Below, piece after piece: positions 13,492 to 23,391 of a DNA stretch of 64,000 bases. Location of the stretch: NCBI GenBank assembly GCA_026874595.1, contig CM049318.1, positions 57,696,250 through 57,760,249 on the forward strand. Reading direction: 5' to 3'. The position numbers and the translations under genes are program-made. The DNA is from Sipunculus nudus. Its lineage: Eukaryota > Annelida > Sipuncula > Golfingiida > Sipunculidae. Numbering within the stretch: the first letter of the stretch is position 1; every line of letters begins with the position of its first letter. The notes under the pieces are model-generated. The model searched no databases. It was given only the letters and a program-made list of their open reading frames with translations, and was not told the DNA's origin.

Positions 13492-14150
13492 TTCTCTATT
13501 TTTGAGACCTTTTAAGATGTGAACATCTGTTAACAGGGCACAAATCATAAATAATGGACCTAGAATCTTCATTCTTGACACACAGGGAGACCCATGAAAA
13601 GTCTCCATGGAAACCTGAAATAAGGTCTCTGTTACCCATATTCTTTAAGCTGTATGGCTCCAAAATACCCCCCAGAATAATGGAAAATTTGATACAAAAA
13701 CTGCAGTATCTCAATATCTACAACACTAATGGTCATTATTTTTGGCATACCTATTGATCATGAGCTGTTCCATCAGTTTCTGCAGACTGGGTGCGCCACC
13801 TCTATTTTTTCAAATTTTACGATTTTTTTTTCTCTTTTTTTGAGACCTTTTAAGATGTGGTTATCTGTAAACGGGTACAAATTGCAACAACTGGACCTAG
13901 AATCTTCATTCTTGTCATGCAAGGAGGCCCATGAAAAGTGCCTGCGGAAACTTGAAATAAGGTCTCTGTTACTCATATCCTTCAAGATATAGGACTCCGA
14001 AGTATCCCTCAGAATAATGGACAATTTAATACTAAAGCTGAAGTATCTGAACAACTAATGCGGAGATCACCATGATTCTTTGCATGGATATTGACCATTA
14101 AGTGTTTATATTAGTTTCTGCAGACTCATGGAGCCACCTGTATTTTTGTA
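13492..14150 (+). mobile_element. Family B element, 3' segment after the A' insertion
   Basis: Resumes the B core with TCTCTATTTTTGAGACC, which is what follows the T-rich tract in the intact units upstream. Two more ~337-bp units are present (near 13733 GGTCATTATTTTTGGCATAC; near 14065 GATCACCATGATTCTTTGCA). The segment ends in GCCACCTGTATTTTTG at the start of element C. No B right end is found beyond element C, so the right end is missing or unrecognised. Confidence 0.7.
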
Positions 14151-16890
14151 TCCGCCAAAACAAAGTTTTGGGGATATTATGTTTTTGACCGGGTTCCTCC
14201 GCTGCCGCTGCGTTCGTTTCCAGAGAACTTCTCTTTTACTAATGGACAGATATTTCCGAAACTTACACCAATTATTGGGTCACATGTGAACTGGTCCTAA
14301 CCAATTTACGTTGACCTCTGACCTTTCCTCTTTGCCCAGCGTCCATTTGTGCGTCTGTTTCCACACGTAAATCCTCATATCTCGGGAACTGTTTGACTGA
14401 TCAGGAAATAAAATTTATACAAATGTAGCCCTTGGATAGCTTTATTACATACACAAAAAATGGTGGCACCACCTGTAACCATGTTTGCACAGTCTTTATC
14501 TTTTCATCTGCCTTGGGTTAAAATCTCTCCTATCTCTGCAGTGAATTGACTAATTCACCTGAAATTCGGCATGCGTATACATCCTGGATAGCTTTCTTGA
14601 TTTTATGACAGGTGGCGCCACCTACATTCATGTTCACGCTGATGACATCCAAGCTCATATCTCGGGAACTGTTTGACCGATTGGGCCAAAATTTTGCATG
14701 TGTATAGATCTCATATGGCTCTTTATTATAGGCAAAATTGGTGGTGCCACCTGCAACCTTTTTTGCACATTTTGCACAGTGTCTGTTTGTCTGCCAAGGC
14801 CTAAAATAACTCATATCTCAGCAGTGGTTTGACTTTTCCACCTGAAATTTTGCAGGTTTACACATCCTCGACAGCTTTCTTGATTTATGACAGGTGGCGC
14901 CACCTACATTCATGTTTACTCTGCAGACATCCAAGCTCATATCTGGGGAACCGTTTGACCCATTGGGCCAAAATTTTGCATGTGTAAACATCTCACATAG
15001 CTCTTGATTATAGACAAAACTGGTGGTGCCACCAGCAACCATTAACCCCCACACCTATCTGTTCATCTGCCTAGGGATAAAATCACTCATATCTCAGCAG
15101 TGGTTTGACTTATCCACCTGAAATTTTGCGGGTTTATACATCCTGGACAGCTTCCTCGATTTATGACAGGTGGCGCCAACTACATTCAGGTTTTCTTTGC
15201 AGACATCTAAGCTCATATCATGAGAACAGTTTGACTGATTGGGATAAAATTTTCCATGTGTATAGATCTCACATAGCTCTTCATCAGAGGCAAAACTGGT
15301 GGCGCCACCTGCAACCATTAATGCACAGCACCCATCTATTCATCTGCCTTGGGATAAAATCACTCATATCTCAGCAGTGGTTTGACTTTTCCATCTGAAA
15401 TTTTGCAGGATTATACATCCTGGACAGCGTCTCAATTTTATGACAGGTGGCGCCACCTACATTCATGTTTACTCTGCAGACATCCAAGCTCATATCTTGG
15501 GAACCGTTTGACCCATTGGGCCAAAATTTTGCATTTGTATAGATCTCACATAGCTCTTTTTTATAGACAAAACTGGTGGTGCCACCTGCAACCATTTTTG
15601 CACAGCGTCCATCTGTTCATCTGCCTTGGGATAAAATCACTCAGATCTCAGCAGTGGTTTGACTTATCCACCTGAAATTTTTCAGGTTTATACATCCTGG
15701 ACAGCTTTCTCGATTTTATGACAGGTGGCACCACCTACATTCATGTTTACTCTGCAGACATCCAAGCTCATATCTTTGGAACCGTTTGACCCATTGGGCC
15801 AAAATTTTGCATGTGTATAGATCTCACATAGCTCTTCATCATAGGCAAAACTGGTGGGGCCACCTGCAACCACTTTTGCACAGCGTCCATCTGTTCATCT
15901 GCCTCCGGATAAAATCCCTAATGTCTCAGCAGTGGTTTGACTTATCCACCTGAAATTTTGCAGGTTTATACATCCTCGACAGCTTTCTCAATTTATGACA
16001 AGTAGCGCCACCTACATTCACCTTTACTCTGTAGACATCTAAGCTCATATCTGGGGAACTGTTTGACCGATTGGGCCAAAATTTTGCACGAGTTTAGGTC
16101 TCACATAGCTCTTCATCAAAGGCAAAACTGGAGGTGCTTACTGCAACCATTAATGCACAGCACCCATCTGTTCTTCTGCCTTGGGATAAAATCAATCATA
16201 TCTCAGCAGTGGTTTGACTTATCAACCTGAAATTTTGCAGGTTTATACATCCTGGACAATTTTCTCGATTTTATGACAGGTGGCGCCACCTACATTCACA
16301 TTTACTCTGCAGACATCCAAGCTCACATCTCAGGAATCGTTTGACCGATTGGGCCAAAATTTTGCATGTGTATAGATCTCACATAGCTCATTATTATAGG
16401 CAAAACTGGTGGCGCCACCTGCAACCATTTTTGCACAGCGTCCATCTGTTTATCTGCCTTGGGATAATATTACTCATTTCTAAGTAATGGTTTGACTTTC
16501 CATCTGAAATTTTGCAGGTTTATACATCCTGGACTATTTTCTCGATTTTATGACAGGTGGCACCACCTACCTTCATGTTTACTCTGCAGACATCCATGCT
16601 AATATGCAACACACCTCACTCTGTTCCCCTTGCCACTTAATCCATGCCTCACTTCACCCGTCCCACTCTGATATCTGTGGATACTCATAGTTGCTTGTCG
16701 ACTACCCATATTCTAGTTTTAAAATGTCCTAGTCTGAAACTTGCAGGTCCGAAATGTCCATTTTGCTGAAATCATAAAGACTTAGGTAGATATGCAGGAC
16801 TTAAAAGGATCAATATTAAATTTTAAAAATAAACCTCAATTCACACTCCAAAACTTTGCACAGGTTCGCATTAGGCTTGTAGGCCTTGTT
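14151..16890 (+). mobile_element. Family C element C1 with ~280-bp tandem core
   Basis: The left end is the hairpin CCGCCAAAACAAAGTTTTGG followed by GGATATTATG. After a unique leader (CACATGTGAACTGG near 14281), eight tandem units of about 275-282 bp follow, anchored by ACAGGTGGCGCCACCTAC near 14609, 14890, 15166, 15444, 15719, 15996, 16275 and 16553. Each unit has two copies or variants of the palindrome GGTGGCGCCACC about 125-150 bp apart. A shared non-repeated right flank starts with CTAATATGCAACACACCTCA near 16608 and ends ...GGCCTTGTTT near 16890. The second copy at 31040-33354 has the same leader and right flank, which argues for a mobile unit with a tandem core over a local satellite. 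Confidence 0.7.
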
Positions 16891-17042
16891 TAGAAAAAAA
16901 ACTATATAGCAGACATCAATGCTATACAGAATTAAGGTACATAAAATAATTTAATAATAATTGATCAATGGTCATTTTTATCTTTCAATTATTGCATATG
17001 ATTTTACAACCAATTCGTACCATGTATTCCTTTTGTTTGCAG

Positions 17043-17105
17043 TTCTGTGGACCGTGTTTGAAAAACCGCTATGGTGAAAATGTGAAGGAAGCACTAAAGG
17101 ACCCT
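17043..17105 (+). CDS. CDCA7: CDCA7/CDCA7L exon, middle of 4CXXC zinc finger
   Basis: A 63-base exon of 21 codons in phase 0, from TTTGCAG to GTAAGT. It encodes [18 protein letters not shown] followed by KDP, which matches the FCGPC.RNRYGE block of CDCA7 proteins. It supplies the next CxxC pair and the NRYG arginine, the counterpart of a residue altered in human ICF3 as far as I recall. The short exon, in phase at both ends, fits directly between GVRGQ (previous exon) and DWTCPPC (next exon). Confidence 0.95.
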
Positions 17106-17603
17106 GTAAGTACAAAACAAAATGTGTATTTCTAAGTGGAATCTCCTTGTGTTGAATGTCAGGTGTTCAAAGTTTTGTGTTGTCTCATTGGCTTTGACAG
17201 CATGTCGAATGTTAGGATAGAGACTGCTGTTATTCAGCTGTTTTCACTGATATTTTGCATATGTTTTGTGGCTACAAATATTTGTGTACTCTACTTTTAA
17301 GCATGAACAACATCAATATGTGTTAATTTGATACTGAACTTTCAGGGTTTGCAACATCCTTAATTTCCTTGAATGTTCTGAAAATGGCAATTTTAAAATT
17401 CAAATCAGGTCAAATTCAGCCAATCAATAGTTATTATGGATCGACCTATTGGGGTATCATCATTCTTCCAAATTTTCTGACATGCATATTCATACAGACC
17501 ATGCATTACCCAGACCATGTGGTAGATTAAGTGCTACCTAATATTCCTGTCTCCTTTGTAACTGCCTAATAAGAAGAATTACCATCTACAATGATCAATT
17601 ATT
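17106..17603 (+). other. CDCA7 intron, 5' part before element D
   Basis: AT-rich intronic sequence after the GTAAGT donor, with no recognisable repeat or open frame. The remainder of the intron (20694-20862) is also plain and ends in TGTATTATCCCAG. Confidence 0.7.
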
Positions 17604-20600
17604 AGGGCCCCGCTTGAAAAGCGGTGCCCTATAGTGGTCACTGTGTCAGTCCGTCCGTTCTGTCCATCCATCCTTCCATGCTTCGGTCGGTGACACTTTC
17701 TTTCCCACGCTAAAACTCAACAACAACATACTGCAGCTTTCCCGAAATCACAGGGATGATTAGTACCTATGAGGGCTCCAAACCTGTCTGAATTCCAAAC
17801 TTGTCTGAATTCCTATATGGCTGCCACAACCCGATCACTGATTTTCTTTCGCGCGCAATAACTAAACAACAACCTTCTGCAGCTTTCCAAAATCCACAGG
17901 AATGATTGGTACCTATGAGGGCTCCGGACCTATTGAATAACAGACCTGTCGGAATTCCAGTATGGCTGCCACAGCCCATTCACTGATTTTCTTTCGTGAG
18001 TGATAACTGAACAACCTACTGCAGCTTTCCCAAATTCAAAGGGATGATTGATAACTATGACAGCTCCTGACCTATTGAATTACAGACCTGTCGGAATTCC
18101 AGTATGGTCGCCACAGCCTGATCTCTGATTTTCTTTCATGTGATAACAACAACCTACTGCAGCTTTCCCAAATTTAAAGGGATGGTTGGTACATGTAAGG
18201 GATCCAGACCGATTGAATTACAGACCTGTTAAAATTGCAATATGGCAGCCACAGCCCATTTGCTGATTTTCTTTCGTGCGTGATAACTGAACAACCTACT
18301 GCAGCTTTCCCAAATTCAAAGGGATGATTGATAACTATGACGGCTCCTGACCTATTGAATTACAGACCTGTCGGAATTCCAGTATGGTCGCCACAGCCTG
18401 ATCTCTGATTTTCTTTCATGTGATAACAACAACCTACTGCAGCTTTCCCAAATTTAAAGGGATGGTTGGTACATGTAAGGGATCCAGACCTATTGAATTA
18501 CAGGCCTGTTGAAATTGCAATATGGCAGCCACAGCCCATTCACTGATTTTCTTTCGTGCGTGATAACTGAACAACCTACTGCAGCTTTCCCAAATTCAAA
18601 GGGATGATTGATAACTATGACAGCTCCTGACCTATTGAATTACAGACCTGTCGGAATTCCAGTATGGTCGCCACAGCCTGATCTCTGATTTTCTTTCATG
18701 TGATAACAACAACCTACTGCAGCTTTCCCAAATTTAAAGGGATGGTTGGTACATGTAAGGGATCCAGACCTATTGATTTACAGACCTGTTGAAATTGCAA
18801 TATGGCAGCCACAGCCCATTCACTGATTTTCTTTCGTGCGTGATAACTGAACAACCTACTGCAGCTTTCCCAAATTCAAAGGGATGATTGATAACTATGA
18901 CAGCTCCTGACCTATTGAATTACAGACCTGTCGGAATTCCAGTATGGTCGCCACAGCCTGATCTCTGATTTTCTTTCATGTGATAACAACAACCTACTGC
19001 AGCTTTCCCAAATTTAAAGGGATGGTTGGTACATGTAAGGGATCCAGACCTATTGAATTACAGACCTGTTGAAATTGCAATATGGCAGCCACAGCCCATT
19101 CACTAATTTTCTTTCGTGCGTGATAACTGAACAACCTACTGCAGCTTTCCCAAATTCAAAGGGATGATTGATAACTATGACGGCTCCTGACCTATTGAAT
19201 TACAGACCTGTCGGAATTCCAGTATGGTCGCCACAGCCTGATCTCTGATTTTCTTTCATGTGATAACAACAACCTACTGCAGCTTTCCCAAATTTAAAGG
19301 GATGGTTGGTACATGTAAGGGATCCAGACCTATTGAATAACAGACCTGTTGAAATTGCAATATGGCAGCCACAGCCCATTTGCTGATTTTCTTTCGTGCG
19401 TGATAACTGAACAACCTACTGCAGCTTTCCCAAATTCAAAGGTATGATTGATAACTATGACGGCTCCTGACCTATTGAATTACAGACCTGTCGGAATTCC
19501 AGTATGGTCGCCACAGCCTGATCTCTGATTTTCTTTCATGTGATAACAACAACCTACTGCAGCTTTCCCAAATTTAAAGGGATGGTTGGTACATGTAAGG
19601 GATCCAGACCTATTGAATAACAGACCTGTTGAAATTGCAATATGGCAGCCACAGCCCATTTGCTGATTTTCTTTCATGAGTGATAACTGAACAACCTACT
19701 GCAGCTTTCCCAAATTCAAAGGGATGATTGATAACTATGACGGCTCCTGACCTATTGAATTACAGACCTGTCGGAATTCCAGTATGGTCGCCACAGCCTG
19801 ATCTCTGATTTTCTTTCATGTGATAACAACAACCTTCTGCAGCTTTCCCAAATTTAAAGGGATGGTTGGTACATGTAAGGGATCCAGACCTATTGAATTA
19901 CATACCTGTTGAAATTGCAATATGGCAGCCACAGCCCATTTGCTGATTTTCTTTTGTGCGTGATAACTGAACAACCTACTGCAGCTTTCCCAAATTCAAA
20001 GGGATGATTGATAACTATGACAGCTCCTGACCTATTGAATTACAGACCTTTCGGAATTCCAGTATGGTCGCCACAGCCTGATCTCTGATTTTCTTTCATG
20101 TGATAACAAAACAACCTACTGCAGCTTTCCCAAATTTACAGGGATGGTTGGTACATATGACGGCTCCAGACTTATTGAATTACAGACCTGTTGGAATTGC
20201 AATATGGCTGCCACAGCCCATTCACTGATTTTCTTTCGCGCGCTATAACTGCACAACAACCTACTGCAGCTTTCCCAAATTCATAGGGATGATTGGTACC
20301 TATAAGGGATCCAGACTCATGAATTACAGACCTGTCAGAATTCCAATATGCCACAGCCCATTTGCTGATTTACTGTTGCGCGCGATAACTCAACAACAAC
20401 CTACTACAGCTTTCCCAATTTCACAGGGAGCATTGGTGCCTATGAGGGCTCCAGACCTATTGAATTACAGACTTGCTTAAAATCAAATATGGCTGACAGA
20501 CTACATACATATGGTGATTTTCTATTGCACACATTATTTCAGACAAATCTTCTTTAATATCATTTGATCCAGTTGGATTTTTTTCCTCAAGCATATGTAT

Positions 20601-20693
20601 AAAATCCTGTTTCTGTTTGTCATATTTTTCAAATTTATTGAATTTTTCACTCATATGTAAACTAGTCCAGCACTAGCAGAAACGCGGGGCCCT
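17604..20693 (+). mobile_element. Family D element with short inverted ends and satellite core
   Basis: The left end AGGGCCCCGC (17604) continues into a hairpin (GGGCCCCGCTTGAAAAGCGG, then TGCCC) and a GTCCGTCCGTTCTGTCC microsatellite. The right end GCGGGGCCCT (20684-20693) is the exact inverse of the left ten bases. Between them lies a core of ~140-bp monomers, the central part organised as 280-bp dimers. The layout (hairpin end, TCCG microsatellite, tandem core, inverted far end) is the one seen in families A-C, but the sequences are unrelated. Confidence 0.75.
17740..20480. repeat. Satellite-like array: 140-bp monomers in 280-bp higher-order units
   Basis: The anchor GGGATGATTGATAACTATGA occurs at 18041, 18321, 18601, 18881, 19161, 19441 (one change), 19721 and 20001. 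Seven successive intervals are therefore exactly 280 bp with no indel. The alternate half-unit carries GGGATGGTTGGTACATGTAA about 138 bp later. Monomers at both edges (17740-18000 and 20110-20480) are more diverged and do not follow the dimer pattern. This is the homogenised-centre, diverged-edge pattern of a higher-order satellite. Confidence 0.9.
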
Positions 20694-20862
20694 CTGAGGA
20701 CCATTGTCTGACCACATTATTGTTATTTTGTCCTGGAAAATGCAAAAAAATTGCTGAATTGTCTTGAAATTTTAAAAGCCTTGATGAGTGAGAACTCTAA
20801 CATTGGATGCCTTGAAACAAATCCTCATGTTTACAGGGGGCTTATGTTTTGTATTATCCCAG

Positions 20863-20999
20863 GACTGGACATGTCCACCTTGCAGGGGGATCTGTAACTG
20901 TAGTTTCTGTCGACGTCGTTCCGGCCGCTCCAGTACTGGTATACTCATTCACCTGGCCAGGGAACATGGATACGATAACGTCAAGGATTATCTAATGAG
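20863..20999 (+). CDS. CDCA7: CDCA7/CDCA7L exon, C-terminal half of 4CXXC zinc finger
   Basis: A 137-base exon: 45 codons plus two bases (AG) of a split codon. The acceptor is GTATTATCCCAG and the donor GAG|GTGAGC. It encodes [16 protein letters not shown], then [20 protein letters not shown] and [24 protein letters not shown] is the most conserved block of the family, with five cysteines, and the GI/VL...A...G..NV..YL helix follows it in CDCA7 and CDCA7L. In the genomic sequence AGG TGA would give an immediate stop after YLMR, but the GTGAGC donor and the family's usual YL.SL tail favour splicing to a further exon. Confidence 0.95.
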
Positions 21000-21995
21000 G
21001 TGAGCACTTATTTGAATTCTATTCGGTTGGCTCCATATTCGTGAGGTTAAAATGTCACTATATTTGCTTTATCTTTGTTTCCTCAGGGTTCTTTTTATAG
21101 ATCTTACCATAACCTAAAATAACATACTGAGCGTATAAACATTATTTTATGAATATTAAATTATTTATAAAATATAAAATTATGTTAAATAATATATGGG
21201 CAAAAAAGTATCACACTGACCGTTGCCCAATGGAAAATCAAACTTCATGTGAATTACTGTCAAAAAATTTGAAAGATGGGATATCAATTGTAATAGTATT
21301 CTTTGATTTATGGATAACATACAAGATCTTATATCATTTATAAAAGCAATATTTTGCCTTGCCTTCCATGATGGGGTCATATGTCTTAATATTATGAATT
21401 TAAAATCCCTCGCAAACAAAAATATAACCACATTAAAAGTTTTAGTGAAATTTGAATTTATATGAATCTCTCTATTAATAAACTGGTGTGGACTATTTCT
21501 TTGTATAAACATAAATTGCATTGGAAACCTGAGGAATATACCCAATTTACAACAAGGAAACAAAACACCAAGGTTCCTCAGTATTTCAGAAATAAAAAAA
21601 TTAAATACAGTTCAAGAAAACAGCCAATGCAGTTCAATATCTCAAACTCACTAAAGGTAGTCAGCTTCATTGGTCACACACAAAAACAGCAGCAGTCTAC
21701 ATCTGCTGATTAGATGATGTTATGTAAGTACCCTAAAGACATAACCAGATAAAATAAAGATGGCTGCTCAGGCTAAGAAACATTTGATATACGAGATCAT
21801 TTGAAAAGTTCAAAAGTTATGAAGCTAACTTTGTATTTATTTCAAATTATGTAATTACTTGGCAAGTAATCCCTTCCATACGTAGTTTTCTATGAATTTT
21901 TATAAATTAATAAGGTTGTAAGAACGTTTATCAGGTGGATACATGTTGGTGGAATCTAATGCAAAAAAGCTGAATTTGAAAAAAAATTGTTTCAG

Positions 21996-22011
21996 TTTGA
22001 GCAGAGTGTGA
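21996..22011 (+). CDS. CDCA7: Candidate last coding exon of CDCA7 (short tail and stop)
   Basis: After the acceptor AATTGTTTCAG at 21995, one base (T) completes the split codon AG|T for Ser, then Leu-Ser-Arg-Val and TGA. The protein would end ...DYLMSLSRV. Human CDCA7 and CDCA7L have YL.SL at this place followed by a short tail, so the Ser-Leu match supports this acceptor. The polypyrimidine tract is weak. A stronger-looking acceptor at 21086 (TTTGTTTCCTCAG) would give YLMR-VLFIDLTIT and a stop, which fits the family less well. The choice needs a transcript. Confidence 0.5.
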
Positions 22012-23035
22012 GAGTGAGAAGAGGCAATGCATCCATGAAGATGTCGACCAAACTACACAGTGATAGTAGAAAATACTTTACTATGTGTTGTATGTATTAA
22101 GGCTAAAGCCATGTACTTCACAAGTGATGACAATACTATACACAGGTCGAAGATACTACAACACACAGCATAAAGAATTTTAGACATTGACCACTTTCCT
22201 TTGGTGTTAGGTATTGTTTGATCAAAGTGACAGTTACATATCATTTGTGTTATTGTAATTCTTGCCAGCTTATATGCAAAGACTTGGGTTCCTTTCAGAA
22301 TAATAGTAATAATGACTTAAAACTTTTGATTTGGTTGCCGTAACTGAACTGTGTCCCAGTATCTCTGTGTCTTGTTTACATCCAATCAAGGTGACAAAAT
22401 ATTCTGTGGGGAGAACCTGAATTCCTGTCAGTATAATATGAATAATGACTTAAACCTTTTGGTTTGGTTGCCGTAACTGATCTGTGTCCCAGTATATCTG
22501 TGTTTGTTTACATCCAAACACAAGATGACAAAATATTCTGTGCGGAGAACTTGAATTCCTGATAGTATAATATAAATAATGACTTTTTGATTTGGTTGTC
22601 GTAACTGAACTTAGAACCAGTGTATCTGTGCCTTGTTTACATCCAATCACAAGGTCAAAAATATTCTGTGTGGATCTACTCTTAATTGATGCAGTCCAGT
22701 TATCAACAAGGATTCCAGTCTGGTGTTTTGTTTTCTATGCATATGTCACTGGCAAGCTATATTTACTGTTTTATGTGTAGTAAATGGTCTGAGAATGTTT
22801 ATAAAGTTGATTCAAAACTGTTTAAGCCAATATTATATGAACAGGGAATTAAGCTTACATGAAATTGATCATATTCTACAAAATGATTGCAGAAGCTCCA
22901 CTTAGTTAAGAAAATGTAAAAAATGTTCCAGTTCAGTAATAAGAAAGTTGCTTGCATGTTTTTTGAAGCAGTATAGCTATTAAAGGTTTTATATGACATA
23001 TTTTGAGATTTGATAAAGCATAATAGTTGTTAATA
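22012..23035 (+). other. Probable CDCA7 3' UTR or downstream flank
   Basis: No coding signal is seen. If the last exon is right, this is 3' UTR. It contains the triplicated block entered separately. The best poly(A) signals I find further on are AATAAA at 24746-24751, in a UTR-like context, and at 25843-25848. Confidence 0.4.
22290..22672. repeat. Three tandem copies of a ~130-bp block
   Basis: The anchor GGTTGCCGTAACTGA (variant GGTTGTCGTAACTGA) occurs near 22333, 22466 and 22594, at spacings of 133 and 128 bases. Each copy also has ATAATGACTT, TTTGTTTACATCCAA and AAAATATTCTGTG in the same order. Copies differ at several positions, so the triplication is not new. Confidence 0.9.
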
Positions 23036-23391
23036 CAGTGGAACCCCACAATTACAACCAACTTGGGGACTGAGCAAAGTGGTTGTAATTTCATGGTGGT
23101 CATATTTGTGAAATTCTTACATTAGTCAACTCCCAGACTGGAGTTTGAGACACCTTTATCATTGATGTAAAGCTAAACTGAAGGGTTTATATTTCAGCTC
23201 TGCCATAATTATGAATGTTAATAGGGTGTGTAATGAGGGGTTACTTTAGAATTTGTTCCAGGAAAAGCCCATGTAATTCAGGCACAGTTGGGCGCAGTTT
23301 TTAGTTATTTATAATTGAAATGACACTTGAAAATATTTGGGACTAAGAAAAGTGGTTGTTATTGAGGGGTGGTCACAAAGTGGGGTTCCAC
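23036..23391. mobile_element. Pogo/Tigger-like miniature inverted-repeat element
   Basis: The ends are CAGTGGAACCCCA and its inverse TGGGGTTCCACTA, flanked by TA on both sides. GGTTGTTATT/AATTACAACC-type sequence lies inside both arms. The CAGTGGAACC terminus with a TA duplication is the pattern of pogo/Tigger (Tc1-mariner) elements. At about 357 bp with no open frame it is non-autonomous. Confidence 0.7.

Larger units (their letters stand above)
1590..17042 (+). other. CDCA7 intron of 15,453 bp, almost entirely mobile DNA
   Basis: The intron runs from GTAAGT at 1590 to the acceptor TTTGCAG at 17042. Elements A1, B, A', A2 and C, entered separately, fill 1621 to about 16890. Only some 30 bases at the 5' end and about 150 at the 3' end are not assignable to a repeat. 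Short open frames inside it repeat from copy to copy and belong to the repeats. Confidence 0.85.

Noticed and set aside
14530-16000. Repeated minus-strand frames of the MVAGG(A/T)TSFAYDEELCEI type
   Set aside because: They recur once per ~280-bp unit of element C and begin in the GGTGGCGCCACC palindrome; they are translations of the tandem repeat, broken in several units.
17700-20700. CRISPR-like regular spacing
   Set aside because: The 280-bp units repeat throughout with no unique spacers; this is a satellite array in an animal intron.
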